NCBI GenBank assembly: GCA_036785705.1
Contig: JAWUZG010000084.1
Span: 8,941,501-9,005,500 of the forward strand
Direction: 5' to 3'
Length of the DNA stretch: 64,000 bases
Source of the DNA: Acanthornis magna
Lineage: Eukaryota > Chordata > Aves > Passeriformes > Acanthizidae
This document shows positions 25,901 to 36,075 of the stretch, piece by piece. A program made the translations under genes and the position numbers. Under the pieces are notes generated by a model that was not told where the DNA came from, searched no databases, and saw nothing but the letters and a program-made list of their open reading frames with translations. Position 1 is the first letter of the stretch; each line of letters begins with the position of its first letter.

Positions 25901-28900
25901 CTTTGAATACTTTGACTCCTTACTGATTCACTACAACACTTTAGTCTAAGTTAATTATCAACCTTCAGCTGGACTGATGCACGCCAGTATATCATTCAGA
26001 ACATCAACACTGCCAATTCTTACTCATTCTGTGCAGAGTGATGCTCCAAGATCATATTTACTGCTTCAGGATCACAAGCCTCATCTGACTTATTAAAGGT
26101 GGATACTGATTGTGTCATTTAGGGTCAGGGCTATCCCGCATCCATAGAATCAGTCTGCCTGTTCTGTTTTCTAATTGAGTTTAAGTTTTTCAGATACAAC
26201 TACTTGGGTAACATTTGAAAGTATCGTTCTTAATAATTAAATAAATAATAATCCTTATTATGTATGCAATGTGATAATCAATTCTTAGAACAGGTTCCAC
26301 TCATTTGCTAACCAACTCTACCTCTGTATTTTAGTGCTGTCTGCCAGGCTCTCTTGCTTTTCTTCGGAAGACACTGCTTATTGTATTAACCATGCTCTGG
26401 CTGTGTAATGTAGCAGGTTGCAGTCATGTAAAGGCATAAAATTACTAAAAAATTGTAAATTTTACTTGTAAGGTAATGGATTGGTCTGTTTTATATTCCG
26501 CTTCCAAAACGCTGGGACATTTGCTCTCTCCTATTCCAGTCTGGGTCAATTACAACACACTCTGAACACACTCCTGATATAAAAATCTCACTATACTGTG
26601 GAAAAAGCTATAAGCAAAAAACCACAAACTGAAACAATTTTACTTCATGACATGCTGGCAGTACTCAAGACAAAAAGTTTCATTTTCTTCAAGTGAAAAG
26701 ATAAGTTTACAGTCAAATAAAATGGCCTTGCTGGAGTCAATAAATGCAAGTCAATGGCAAATCCATAGCAGTGGCACAAGGTGGGTTGTGGGTGTTTTTC
26801 TGTCTTTGATATTCAGTGAAAAAAAAAAAATCTTACAGTAGGTCAATATTTGATAGCAGATAGCAAACACATGTTCTTACTTATTAGAAAATTGCCAAAC
26901 CACAATGAATTTCATTATCCAGTTCACTTTTTCCATGTGTTTTTTGTGCTTCTCTGTCTCATGCATTTAATGTATTCTACTGAAAGAAACTTAGTGTTTA
27001 GATGCAATCATACAGAGTAGCACATAAAATTTTCAGAAACTAATACACCAAAGGTTTTAAGAACACACCAAAGGATAGGACAAACAAACAAGTGGCAACT
27101 TGCCACCCAGCTCAAAGGAACAAGTATTGAAAAGGTAACCCTCAAAAAACTCAAAAATGAAAGAATATATTAGCCTTCCCCAACTTTTTTTACCCAACAG
27201 AACACTTTTGATCCCTTTCCATAAGCTTACCACCAAGGACTACATTTCCTGGATTCAGCTATTTGCTCAGAGGGTGAGGCAGCTCCACTCCTCTCCCTGT
27301 CACCATAGCACACTGAAGCTGTGCTCAAAACAGTTAAAAGCAGGAAATGGAATCACTGCACAAACGGGTTTTTAAATAGCAATCTGATCTTCACCAAAGT
27401 CTTCACTCTAGGCTTCAGAAAGACTACACAAAAAGTACAGTTAGCTGATTAAACTTTTAATTAGTCAGTTAGAAAAGCTCTGTTCATCCTGTTTTCAGCA
27501 GAAAACCTCTTGTAATGTATTTTAAAGGATCCCAAAGAAGAAAACTCAAATTTAGCAACAAATGAGAATTCTCACTCAAGTTTTAAAACAAGTGACTTGG
27601 ACACTCATAAGTACATCTACCATAAATTTGCAGAAGCATTTAGGCTCCTGAATTGAACTGAGGGGAATTTTTCACATATTCCAGCATTCTATAAAACCTA
27701 TCACAGCTACCATGCTGGCTTCAAACTTTTGTCAAACCTAAAGCAAAATCCTGGCAGAAATGTGCTTCTGGCAGAAATTACTGGTCACAGAGGTCCTGGT
27801 AGGGTCTACTGTCAAGGTTGTCGAGGCAGGTATCCGAAGCATTCCCTAGATATGCACAGCAAAAGTGGTATTTTGAAACTGATACTGTGGTTATTAAGTC
27901 TTCAGATACTTTAGAAGTGCTCTGGAATAATAAACTTCTGTGGTCAAAAGCTGAGACCACTTTTAACTCTGCAGCTACTTCTACCTGGTAAGCAGATTAC
28001 TGAGACACAAAAATTAAAGCATGCAGATGAAGCATAAAGATATACAAGGATTATAACAAATATTTCTCCCTGGAGATTTGCCAGCGGAAAATGTTGCTAA
28101 CTTGTCTGTTTCTTCAAGAGCTTGTCCAGCAGATCCCATCTACTGTATAATGATATGTTCTCACAGACAGAAAAGGAGATCGCTTCAAAGCTATCAGTCA
28201 GGGCTGACTACAGAGAAGAATCCTCCTACTCAGCTGTTCTCCAGAATCATCTTTCCAAGATGTAAATATGAACAAAACATTAACCAGAGAATTAATGAAA
28301 ATAACTCTGATTTATAGTCCATATCTGATTTACACACATACCTTCTATTGTAAGAAAACAAGCATTGAGAATTATTACCCTTTCCCTTTTTTTTCCCTAC
28401 CTCAATAATTGCACAGAGGCATTGCTAAAGGCTGTACCAGGGAACATTCTGGCTTTTATGTGTCTAATACCACTTGATAGAACAAATCAAAGATATAAAA
28501 CAGTTTGAAATTAATTGCCTCAAAAGGAGACACCTTTACACTGTAATATAGAATAAGTGAAGAAACCTTAGCTGGAAGGAATTAAGGAGTGGTCTTTTAA
28601 GCCATGATTGTACTATTGCATGGAACAGATATAAATTTCTCCTGCTGGCAGAGTTGGTTAGCACTCAGGAAGCAATTTTGACACAGGAAAAGTCCAATAT
28701 GGGCCATTTAAAAAGGGACCGAAATATGTGCATGTGCCAGTAGCACGTGGAGACAAATAGTGCAAAGAATGCTCAGATGATATTTGACGTTACCAGCACA
28801 TGACAACAGACTGCATTATATTTAAAGATAAGAACCAGGATGACATGTCTAAGCTTCCAGAGTTCTTCATGTTACTTTCTCACTTAGCTTCTAATATCCA

Positions 28901-29188
28901 TCTGGAATTAACCTTAACCATCTCCCTGTACAAGTGTAAAAATAGGAAAAAGAAGGAGCATCTGCATATTTGATCCCATGACACCACTGACCTTTTACTA
29001 ATTGTATGAGATTAATAAATGAAAAAGGTGACCTCACAAAAGTCACTTTGATATAGTTTAGAGGTATAAAGCTAAACTTAGATTAGGCAAATCAAAATAA
29101 TTCTATTGAACTTGTACTGGTAAGATTGAACCCCCCCAGCAAAGATTAATTTACTCTATTTGTTGAATGCAGATGTATCCCACTGAAC
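22909..29188. other. Non-coding unique DNA with a CNE-like segment
   Basis: No gene is supported. Frames reach 99 codons (plus, 23615-23914), overlapping an open minus frame, with no recognisable family. T14 lies at 24001-24014. The segment about 24600-24860 contains TGATTAATTAAAC, GTAGATTAAAG and AGATTAATGAG cores in non-repetitive sequence and resembles a conserved non-coding element. The direct repeat ACACCAAAGG occurs at about 27044 and 27064. Confidence 0.55.
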
Positions 29189-29300
29189 AAAAAAAAAAAA
29201 AAACCAAAAACAAAAAACAAAAAAAAAAAAAAAACAAAAAAAAAAAAAAAAAAAAACCAACAACAAAAAAAAAAAAAAAAAAAAAAAAAAACCAAACAAC
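29189..29300 (+). repeat. Long A-rich low-complexity tract
   Basis: About 110 bases made almost entirely of A runs (up to about A29) broken by single C or CC and by CAACAA pieces. It could be an expanded poly-A tail of a retrocopy or a simple repeat. No recognisable insert lies immediately upstream and I see no clear target-site duplication. CR1 elements do not end in poly-A, so CR1 is not its source. Confidence 0.9.
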
Positions 29301-30414
29301 TAACTTAACCTAACTTATAATTTCTGTATCTTTGACCAGGGTCAAAATAAGATGCAAGAGAGGATTTTCAAATCTCTATATATGAGTGTCCATTCCTGAC
29401 TGGGAACTGTGAGGAAAACATGTCACTTCTCTCCTTCTAAATGATCTAAAGTTAGTATGATTCAAATTAAAAAAAATTATTAGAAGCTGCTCAGATATCA
29501 TGGTGATGATGGCAACAGTAGGTACTCAGAGATAGTTAACAAGAAAGTTAAATAGGCTTATGGACTATTACATAAGTGCTTTTCAGTGTCTGTCATCTCA
29601 CACAGGAGAAATTATAGGGTCTGGATGGGGGGAAAAAAAGCAAAAAAAACCAGAATCTAAAAGGAAAAGAGAGTTCATTGTTCCATTTTCCTCACAAATC
29701 AACATTTTGAAATAACACTTGGGTATAGAGATCGTTTTTTTCTCCTACAAAGTGAGCATTATTCATATTTATCTGAAATCTATCAGGTCAATGTGAGATA
29801 GATTCAACAGAGAGCAACAGAGAAAGACATTTTGGAGGGACATCACTTATTGCATGTTCCTTGGTTTTAGCCTAAACCAGTTGATCTTCATTCTGCTCTC
29901 TTCTGGGTATTCAGAGAGCCAGAATTGGGCTTTATTATTCCAGAAAGCCACACATCTCCTATGTATGGCAGAAATTTAATCTTAATGGATCCCACAGCAA
30001 TTCCATCAAGATACTAAATAAGAGCAAAAAAAGCATAGGGTTGTCAAGCACTACAGATGAGTGCTCTGGGAGCAGAGAACTACTCATCCACCATGTGTCA
30101 CAGGCTTTTCAACATATTTCCATCTTTCCCTGGGATTAGCTGAAGAATGGAAAGGAGAGTTTGGCAACCAAATATATGCCTCTGCTTAGGGAGAACTAAG
30201 CAGAATGAGGACGGATTACTTCCCTTATTTCATGGGCAGGAAAAGTCATCCATCAGAATGACAAATGCAGTACCTTTATAGGCTCACAGCCATTCTCTGA
30301 GCAATTCAGTGGTGCTATTGTGAACTCATTGCTACTTTTCTATTAATCTGCTTTTTAGAAAAACCCCAGCAACTGCTGAGGACGCCAGTGCTTTTAGTAA
30401 TATCCAAACATTAT
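29301..30414. other. Non-coding unique DNA
   Basis: Between the A-rich tract and the CR1 copy I see no gene, recognisable repeat or RNA gene. No open frame worth noting lies in this stretch. Composition is ordinary AT-rich background. Confidence 0.55.
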
Positions 30415-30759
30415 GCAGAGACCTTAAAGCAGCCTTCCAGTATCTAAATGGGGGCTACAAGAAAGCCAACGAGGGACTTTTTATAGGGACATGTAGTGAT
30501 AGGACAAAGGGGAACAGCTTTAAACTGAAATAGGAGAGGTGCAGATTAGATGTTTTAAGAAATTCCACTATCAGGCTGGTGAGGCACAGAAACAGGTTGC
30601 CCAGAGAAGCTGTGGATGCCCCATCCCTGGCAGTGTTCAAGGCCAGGCTGGATGGAGCTTTGGGCAGCCTGGTATAGTGGAAGGTGTCCCTGCCCAAGGC
30701 AGGGGGGTTGGAATGAGATGATCTTGAAGGTCCCTTCCAGTCCAGGCCATTCTATGATT
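30415..30759 (+). mobile_element. CR1 LINE, 3' end (well preserved)
   Basis: This is the best-preserved repeat in the window. It runs from the end of the reverse-transcriptase ORF region (GCAGCCTTCCAGTATCTAAA, GGGGGCTACAAGAAAGCC, GGGACTTTTTATAGGGACAT, AGTGATAGGACAAAGGGG) into the 3' part (CAGGTTGCCCAGAGAAGCTG, GATGCCCCATCCCTGG, CAGTGTTCAAGGCCAGGCTG, GGTGTCCCTGCCCAAGGCAG, AGATGATCTTGAAGGTCCCT, CCATTCTATGATT). It is 5'-truncated and its 8-bp-type 3' end is reduced to a single unit. A short internal stretch around 30540-30570 appears shortened against the usual wording. Open frames of 60-80 codons over it on both strands are translation shadows of the repeat. Confidence 0.95.
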
Positions 30760-33015
30760 TGAAAACCTTAAAGTATAAGTAGGTTGACTGAAAGTCTAAA
30801 AGAGGGAATTTTTACAAGAATAGCACAGAAGGCCCTAAATGTCAGATTATGTTTGTAGGACTACCTATGTTAATGGATCAGACAATTAAAGAGAATGGAT
30901 TGTGTCATGGGGATCCTGAAACAATGAATGACCAGAACTAAAGAGAAAGAAGGAGTAAAAAAGAATTCTTATGTTTGCATCGAGAATTATGAACAATTCA
31001 AGGGCACTGTCAGGTACAAGAGATGTTAAAAACTTCATGTGGAAATATCAGGAAAGAATTTCAATGCTGTTGAATCAGGGATTTTTTTCCAGCTGAGACA
31101 CAAGGGCAGGAGGGGAGTGTGGGCATTTAAATTTATAAAATCATTGAACCTTATGATCTTTATTGCCATATTAAACAGAAACTTTAGTAACTTCTCTGAG
31201 AAATCTTTTGTGTTAGACTCTGTAGATTAATAGGATGCCCAAACGAATCTGGGAGTCTAGAAACAGGACTAAGTGGATATTCTCAAAAGACTGTATTTCA
31301 ATAGACCTCTCATGCACTGGAGTTTGGATAGGAATATAATGACTACTCCACTTCATCATCTAATATCTGTTAAAGACATTTAAATACTTCCTTAGTAATA
31401 TTACTTCCTCCGGTTACAACAACTGCAGACTGAGACGTCCTGGGAAAATATTCTCTTATCTATAGAGCCTCTGTTTTTCTGTTACTATGAAACTTCTGTC
31501 CTTCATTAACATTCAAATCACCTTCTTTCTCTGCAGCTGGTGGAGAGGCACTTCACTTTTTTGTCCTAGCAGTGATATAGCAGAACCTTTAACCAAGAAC
31601 AGGATGTGTCTGGGATCACCTTTAGAGTTTAAAGTTTGCAAACTCTTAGGTTTTTTAGAATCTTGACAGCAAAACAGAAACGGTCCAGGAAATAGCTGTA
31701 ATTAGGAGCCATCCTTTACTTTCTTTTCTCCCTGTTTTTAGAACTGTTGTTTCAAATGCACTGGCCTTAAACACTGCATAAGGTGGCTATTCCACGAGAT
31801 TGCTCTGGTGAGACAAGTATTTGTTTTCTTAAAAAAGAAGTCTCAAAAATATGCTGCTTTCCCTAATACCAGACAACTTCTCCCTTCCACTCACAAAAAT
31901 ACTAAAAATTGTAATCCTACATCTTTGAAGAGAGAAAGAACACATTAGGACAGCAGAATTCAAGACTTCTTTCAGCTTTGTTAGGCTTAGAAAGTGGTCT
32001 TGCAAACAGACTTTGCAACACTACCAAAGAGATCTTTGGTCAAATGTGGCAGAGAAATTAGAAAGCAAGTTTGACTCAGCTAAATAATCTAGTTTTCAGT
32101 GCAAAGAGCTAAAGGCTAAAACTGTTCCCTTTAGTAATATCATTTATACTTTCCCTGGACAGAATTACATATTTATAACATATTTCAGTGACTTTTCATA
32201 TGCATTACTGGAAGGGTAAAAATACCTGTTTTAATGGCTCTAGCCAATTATTTGGGAACTCCTAACCTGAAGGTTAAATACCAATTCTCAAATTTTTTGA
32301 GCATTATCAGCAATGAATATTAAATTATAAAGACAAAGTTTAATATATTTATTATAAATACTGCTTTCTGCAAAATAAAGTTTTCATTTGCAGCTGGATA
32401 AAACATGGAATATTTCTAGATCTGGGAATTTATATTATACTACTTATATCTATGGTCTTTCACCAGTCCATTTTAATTTAATAAGTTAACTTTTAATTAC
32501 CAATTCTATTTTTTAACTGCAAAAATAATTCTCTTTCATTCTGTTCAGTTTGTAATACTGCATTTGTCACTATGGTCATTAATGGTAATATTGTGATTAT
32601 ATTAACAGTGAATAGTCAATCACTTTTTACATCCCTGCTGTTTTTCAGTTTGTAAAATTAGTGCAACTAATTAATAACAGAAGGAACTTCTTTTGGTGTT
32701 CACTTAATTTTATAGTTCCTAGTTTGGAATAAAACAAAAATTTTAATTGAATCAGAGACAACCATTTTTAAAAGATATCTTCTTTTTAATATTTTTCTGC
32801 TTGATGTTGACATTCACTGATGATATTCTCAAAATTTATTTAGTCTACAATGTAATTAACTTACTAAATCTGACCTAACCCAAAATTTAAAAATCTGTCA
32901 CATTTTGAAAGAAATAACATTGAACTGCTGCATTCAAGGTAGTGAAAGCATTTTTTTGATGAACACTAAATGCTCTATTGTGCTATATAGGAAATGCATG
33001 AACATGTCTTACACC

Positions 33016-33036
33016 AAAAAAAAAAGAAAAAAAAAA
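33016..33036 (+). repeat. A-rich tract (A10 G A10)
   Basis: Two A10 runs are separated by one G. It is simple low-complexity DNA with no recognised element next to it. Confidence 0.9.
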
Positions 33037-33316
33037 CAGATTTTTTCCATAGCTATATAGATGCAAAGTTCTCTAAAATTATGATTGGTTGAAGGGGTTA
33101 TTTCTACAACTGAAGTTTAATCTGGAAATAAGCCTTTGGCACAAATTTATTACAAAATGGTAAAAAGTGAAGACACCTGTATAACTTCCGTATTAACTAG
33201 AACATGCAGAACCATGCTCCATTTAAAAGCAGTAAGACATTCCCTATTGGGTGTAGGTATCTTTAGAGTTATTAATATGTCAGTAGTTTAAAATTGCCCC
33301 CACTGAATTGTAATAC

Positions 33317-33346
33317 CAGTAGTAGCAGTTATTACTACTACTACTG
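33317..33346. repeat. Inverted repeat inside a TAC microsatellite
   Basis: CAGTAGTAG at 33317-33325 is the exact reverse complement of CTACTACTG at 33338-33346, with a 12-base spacer. The right arm is part of a (CTA)n-like microsatellite, so the left arm may be an inverted copy of the same trinucleotide. Confidence 0.7.
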
Positions 33347-34564
33347 TATTTATAACTGCAATAATTGAAATCAGTGTTACAGCCATTTGTGGCTAATCCA
33401 TCCCTTGGGCACCAGGCTGTGTCATCCCTTCTATATAGTTGTTTTTTTTTTTAATAATGTAAAATTATCAAAGGAAACAGTGATGAATTTAACTGCTCAG
33501 AACCATAAAGCCAGGAGCAATAACCACAGGTCAACCTGCCTGGACACAAATGCTGAATGACCTTGAATGGTTTGCAATTTTTTGACTCATAAAAACTTAT
33601 GCAAACAAATATCTTCTCTCTGCTCTCAAACTGGTAAGAATCTAAACGGCCACCAAGAAGGATGTTTAGGAAAATATATCAGAGCACAGTACTTACCCCA
33701 GAGACTGGAGATTGGCACTAACTCTCAAGGAGAAGCAAGTGCATGGAAGCTGATCCCTCCCACCTTTACCAAGTCAAACCACCAAATCAGTCTCCAGGAT
33801 ATAGCCTCCCTTCCATTTGCAGGTGCAGCTCCCCTGAATGCTAATGCTGATCACATGTGCTTACAAAGCAAAGCAAATTCCCCTAAATTTCACTGGGCTG
33901 GACAGAGCAATATTTCAAAAAGCAGCTGTTGTTGGTAGCATTCAAGTTTATTGGCAATCCTTATAAAACTACCCCCAAAACACATACTGTATCTGATCTC
34001 ATGTTAAGAAGGCTTTTCTCTAAAGAGTATTGAATCACTTTAATGTAGATTCTAATGCTGCCTTACTCCGCTTTCAAGGTAGCCAGTAAATTCAGCTTTA
34101 CTACAGTACTATAAAGATGTGAAAGAACTGTAACAGCATCTAAAAATGAGCTGTTGCCACTATACTGTTCAGTTCAGAAAACTCTAAACAGAATACTGAT
34201 GAAAAATGTTAATGATAGTTTGCTTAGTTGCCAAGAGAAATGAGACAAGACAATTCACTATATTTTTATTACAAAATGTAAATTATAGCATCCTAAAGAA
34301 TCTGCCACCACTCCAAGAAGGACTAAAAGGAAGATCTAAACAACACAGTATTTCAGTAATTTAATTTTTTTAAAAAGCTATCCAGCAGCCATACTTACAT
34401 AATCAGTACAATCACAGCAAAGATCTCAGTATTCACAGGATTTTAACTCCTGCAAAGTCCTGTCTATTGCAATGAAGTACCTCAAAATACTTAAAGCACC
34501 TTGCTGAATTAAGGCCTTAATCACATATGTATATACCTCTGAGCAGTTTGCATTAGATCACCAA

Positions 34565-34862
34565 TACAGCCTCAATAGGCTGGATAAGTAGGGAAATTCA
34601 AAATGCTCTAATAGGGTCAGGGGAAGTTTCAGTTGAATATTAGGACAAGGTTCTTCCCCCAGAAGGTGGCTGGGCACTGGAACAGCTCCCAGGGCAGTGG
34701 TCACAGCACCAAGCCTGCCAGAGCTCGAGAAGCATTTGAACAATGCTCTCAGGCACATGGTGTGATATTTGTGGGTGTGATTTGTCCTGTGCAGGGCCAG
34801 GAGTGGGACTCAATGATCCTTGTGGGTCCCTTGCAACTCAGGATATTCTATGGCTCTATGTG
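34565..34862 (+). mobile_element. CR1 LINE, 3' end of a second subfamily
   Basis: Diagnostic wording in order: GGGTCAGGGGAAGTTTCAG, ATATTAGGACAAGGTTCTTC, CCCCAGAAGGTGGCTGGGCA, CTGGAACAGCTCCCAGGGCA, GTGGTCACAGCACCAAGCCT, CAATGCTCTCAGGCACATGG, GTCCTGTGCAGGGCCAGGAG, CAATGATCCTTGTGGGTCCC, ending in ATATTCTATGGCTCTATG. This is a different CR1 subfamily from the copy at 30415 (the CAGCACCAAGCCTG / GGCACATGGTGTGA type seen in many birds). The 5' boundary is uncertain by about 45 bases. Both reading directions give 66-76 codon frames that are shadows of the repeat. Confidence 0.93.
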
Positions 34863-35832
34863 AAATATTGGAAATGCCCTCTAAGCCTGTGATCTTTCAG
34901 CTTTGAGGCAGTGGCTTGTCTCCTTTAACACACCCATGTCTCTGACCCTCGATTTCAAGACTGAAAATGAATACTGTCTTTCTTGGGTGGTGATAATGAA
35001 ATTATTTTACAGCCCCAGCCCTTCCCCAGATTCTGTAAACTAATTCCACGGCATGACCTCAGTCCTACAACTCGTAAATTGCACAGAAGGTACGGAGAAA
35101 AGGCAGAAAGGAGAGGCACTGTATCCCCTGGCATCTCTGCATGGCAGCTGGTGAGACAAAACAAAAAAAATCAGATCACTGCCTAGAGAGTCTATTGGCA
35201 ACTCTCAGTTGCATCTGGGAACAATGACCCATCAAAGCTAACTATGCATTGTTAATATCCCTACCTAATCCAGGCAATGGGAGAGACAAGTACAAAGTGC
35301 CCTAGTAAATCCTACAACCTTCCAACTCACTCACATCTTCATTTTCCTGAGTCTGGCAAGAATATAAACAACCATTATTACAGCAGTTTCCCCAGTGCTG
35401 CCATAAACATCATCTGGGGCCACGTTGGGCGTGAGGGTGCATTCACTGCTGCCAGAAGGTATTTATTCCATATTTTCACAAAATTCAGAGAAGCCAAGGA
35501 GGTCCCCTTTCATGCTCCCACCTCACAGGTCTAGGAAGAAATTAATGTAGTGAAGAACTTCCCTACAGTGAAATACTTGGGTCTGGGAAACATGTTTCTG
35601 AGAGCTGGGTTATGATTTTTGAGATACAGAATTTTTGAGCTATTGGGTTCTAAGCCTGCACAGTCTTAAGCTTGCAGCTATTGGCATGTTTGACATTTTA
35701 AACTATGAAATACCAACCTATTTTGAAATTGTCCAAATCATTAGTTGTGGAATTTTCCTAGCACTTCATGAATACCACTGTTAATTGGGCAATTAACTCG
35801 AAACTACAGAATATGCTGTGATGGCATGATAT
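34863..35832. other. Non-coding DNA between two CR1 pieces
   Basis: No gene is supported. Overlapping frames of 67-69 codons on opposite strands at 34955-35186 and an 85-codon plus frame at 35277-35534 are unrecognised. Composition is slightly less AT-rich than average between 35000 and 35530. I see no repeat family here. Confidence 0.5.
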
Positions 35833-36075
35833 GATATAAGCCATGTAAAAGAAGGAACAGCCAAGCAACTCAGTATGTTGAAAGATATTAATGAAGTGGC
35901 AAAATCTGCCAGAAAAATAATAATGGGTGATTTTAACTACCCCAATATTAACTGGTTGAATAACACATCTGTACATGGTTTGGAGAAGCAGCTTATTGAT
36001 ACTATAAATGGCTTCTTTTTGGAGCAGCTCCTTCTGGAGCACAGAGGAGGAGGAGTTCCACTCAGTTATTAATTT
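35833..36075 (+). mobile_element. CR1/L3-type LINE, fragment of ORF2 endonuclease
   Basis: Translation from about 35833 to 36072 gives a continuous frame with the LINE APE-type endonuclease signature IIMGDFNYPNINW (a GDFN..P.I.W block), followed about 25 residues later by FFLEQLLLEHRGG, which matches the FLEQLV..PTR block before the catalytic end of CR1-clade endonucleases. It encodes a small part of the enzyme that nicks target DNA during retrotransposition. The upstream YRPP-type and downstream LDL/SDH blocks and the whole reverse transcriptase are missing, so it is a dead internal fragment. The first ATG at 35875 has no significance as a start. The open frame has survived, but it is short and the arginine-rich end looks decayed. 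Confidence 0.8.

Larger units (their letters stand above)
30760..34564. other. Non-coding unique DNA
   Basis: No gene is supported. The longest frame is 123 codons on the plus strand at 33567-33938, with no recognisable motif. The block holds an A10-G-A10 tract at 33016-33036 and a TAC/GTA inverted repeat at 33317-33346. The segment 32300-32900 is very AT-rich. A donor-like CTGGTAAGAA at about 33631 has no convincing exon attached. Confidence 0.55.

Noticed and set aside
30455..30721. Open frames of 60-80 codons on both strands
   Set aside because: They are translations of the CR1 3' end, which is non-coding or out of frame here.
33567..33938. 123-codon plus-strand frame as a possible gene
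   Set aside because: No recognisable domain, no promoter or splice context; length is within chance for this window size.
34558..34863. Open frames of 66-76 codons on both strands
   Set aside because: They are translations of the second CR1 3' end.
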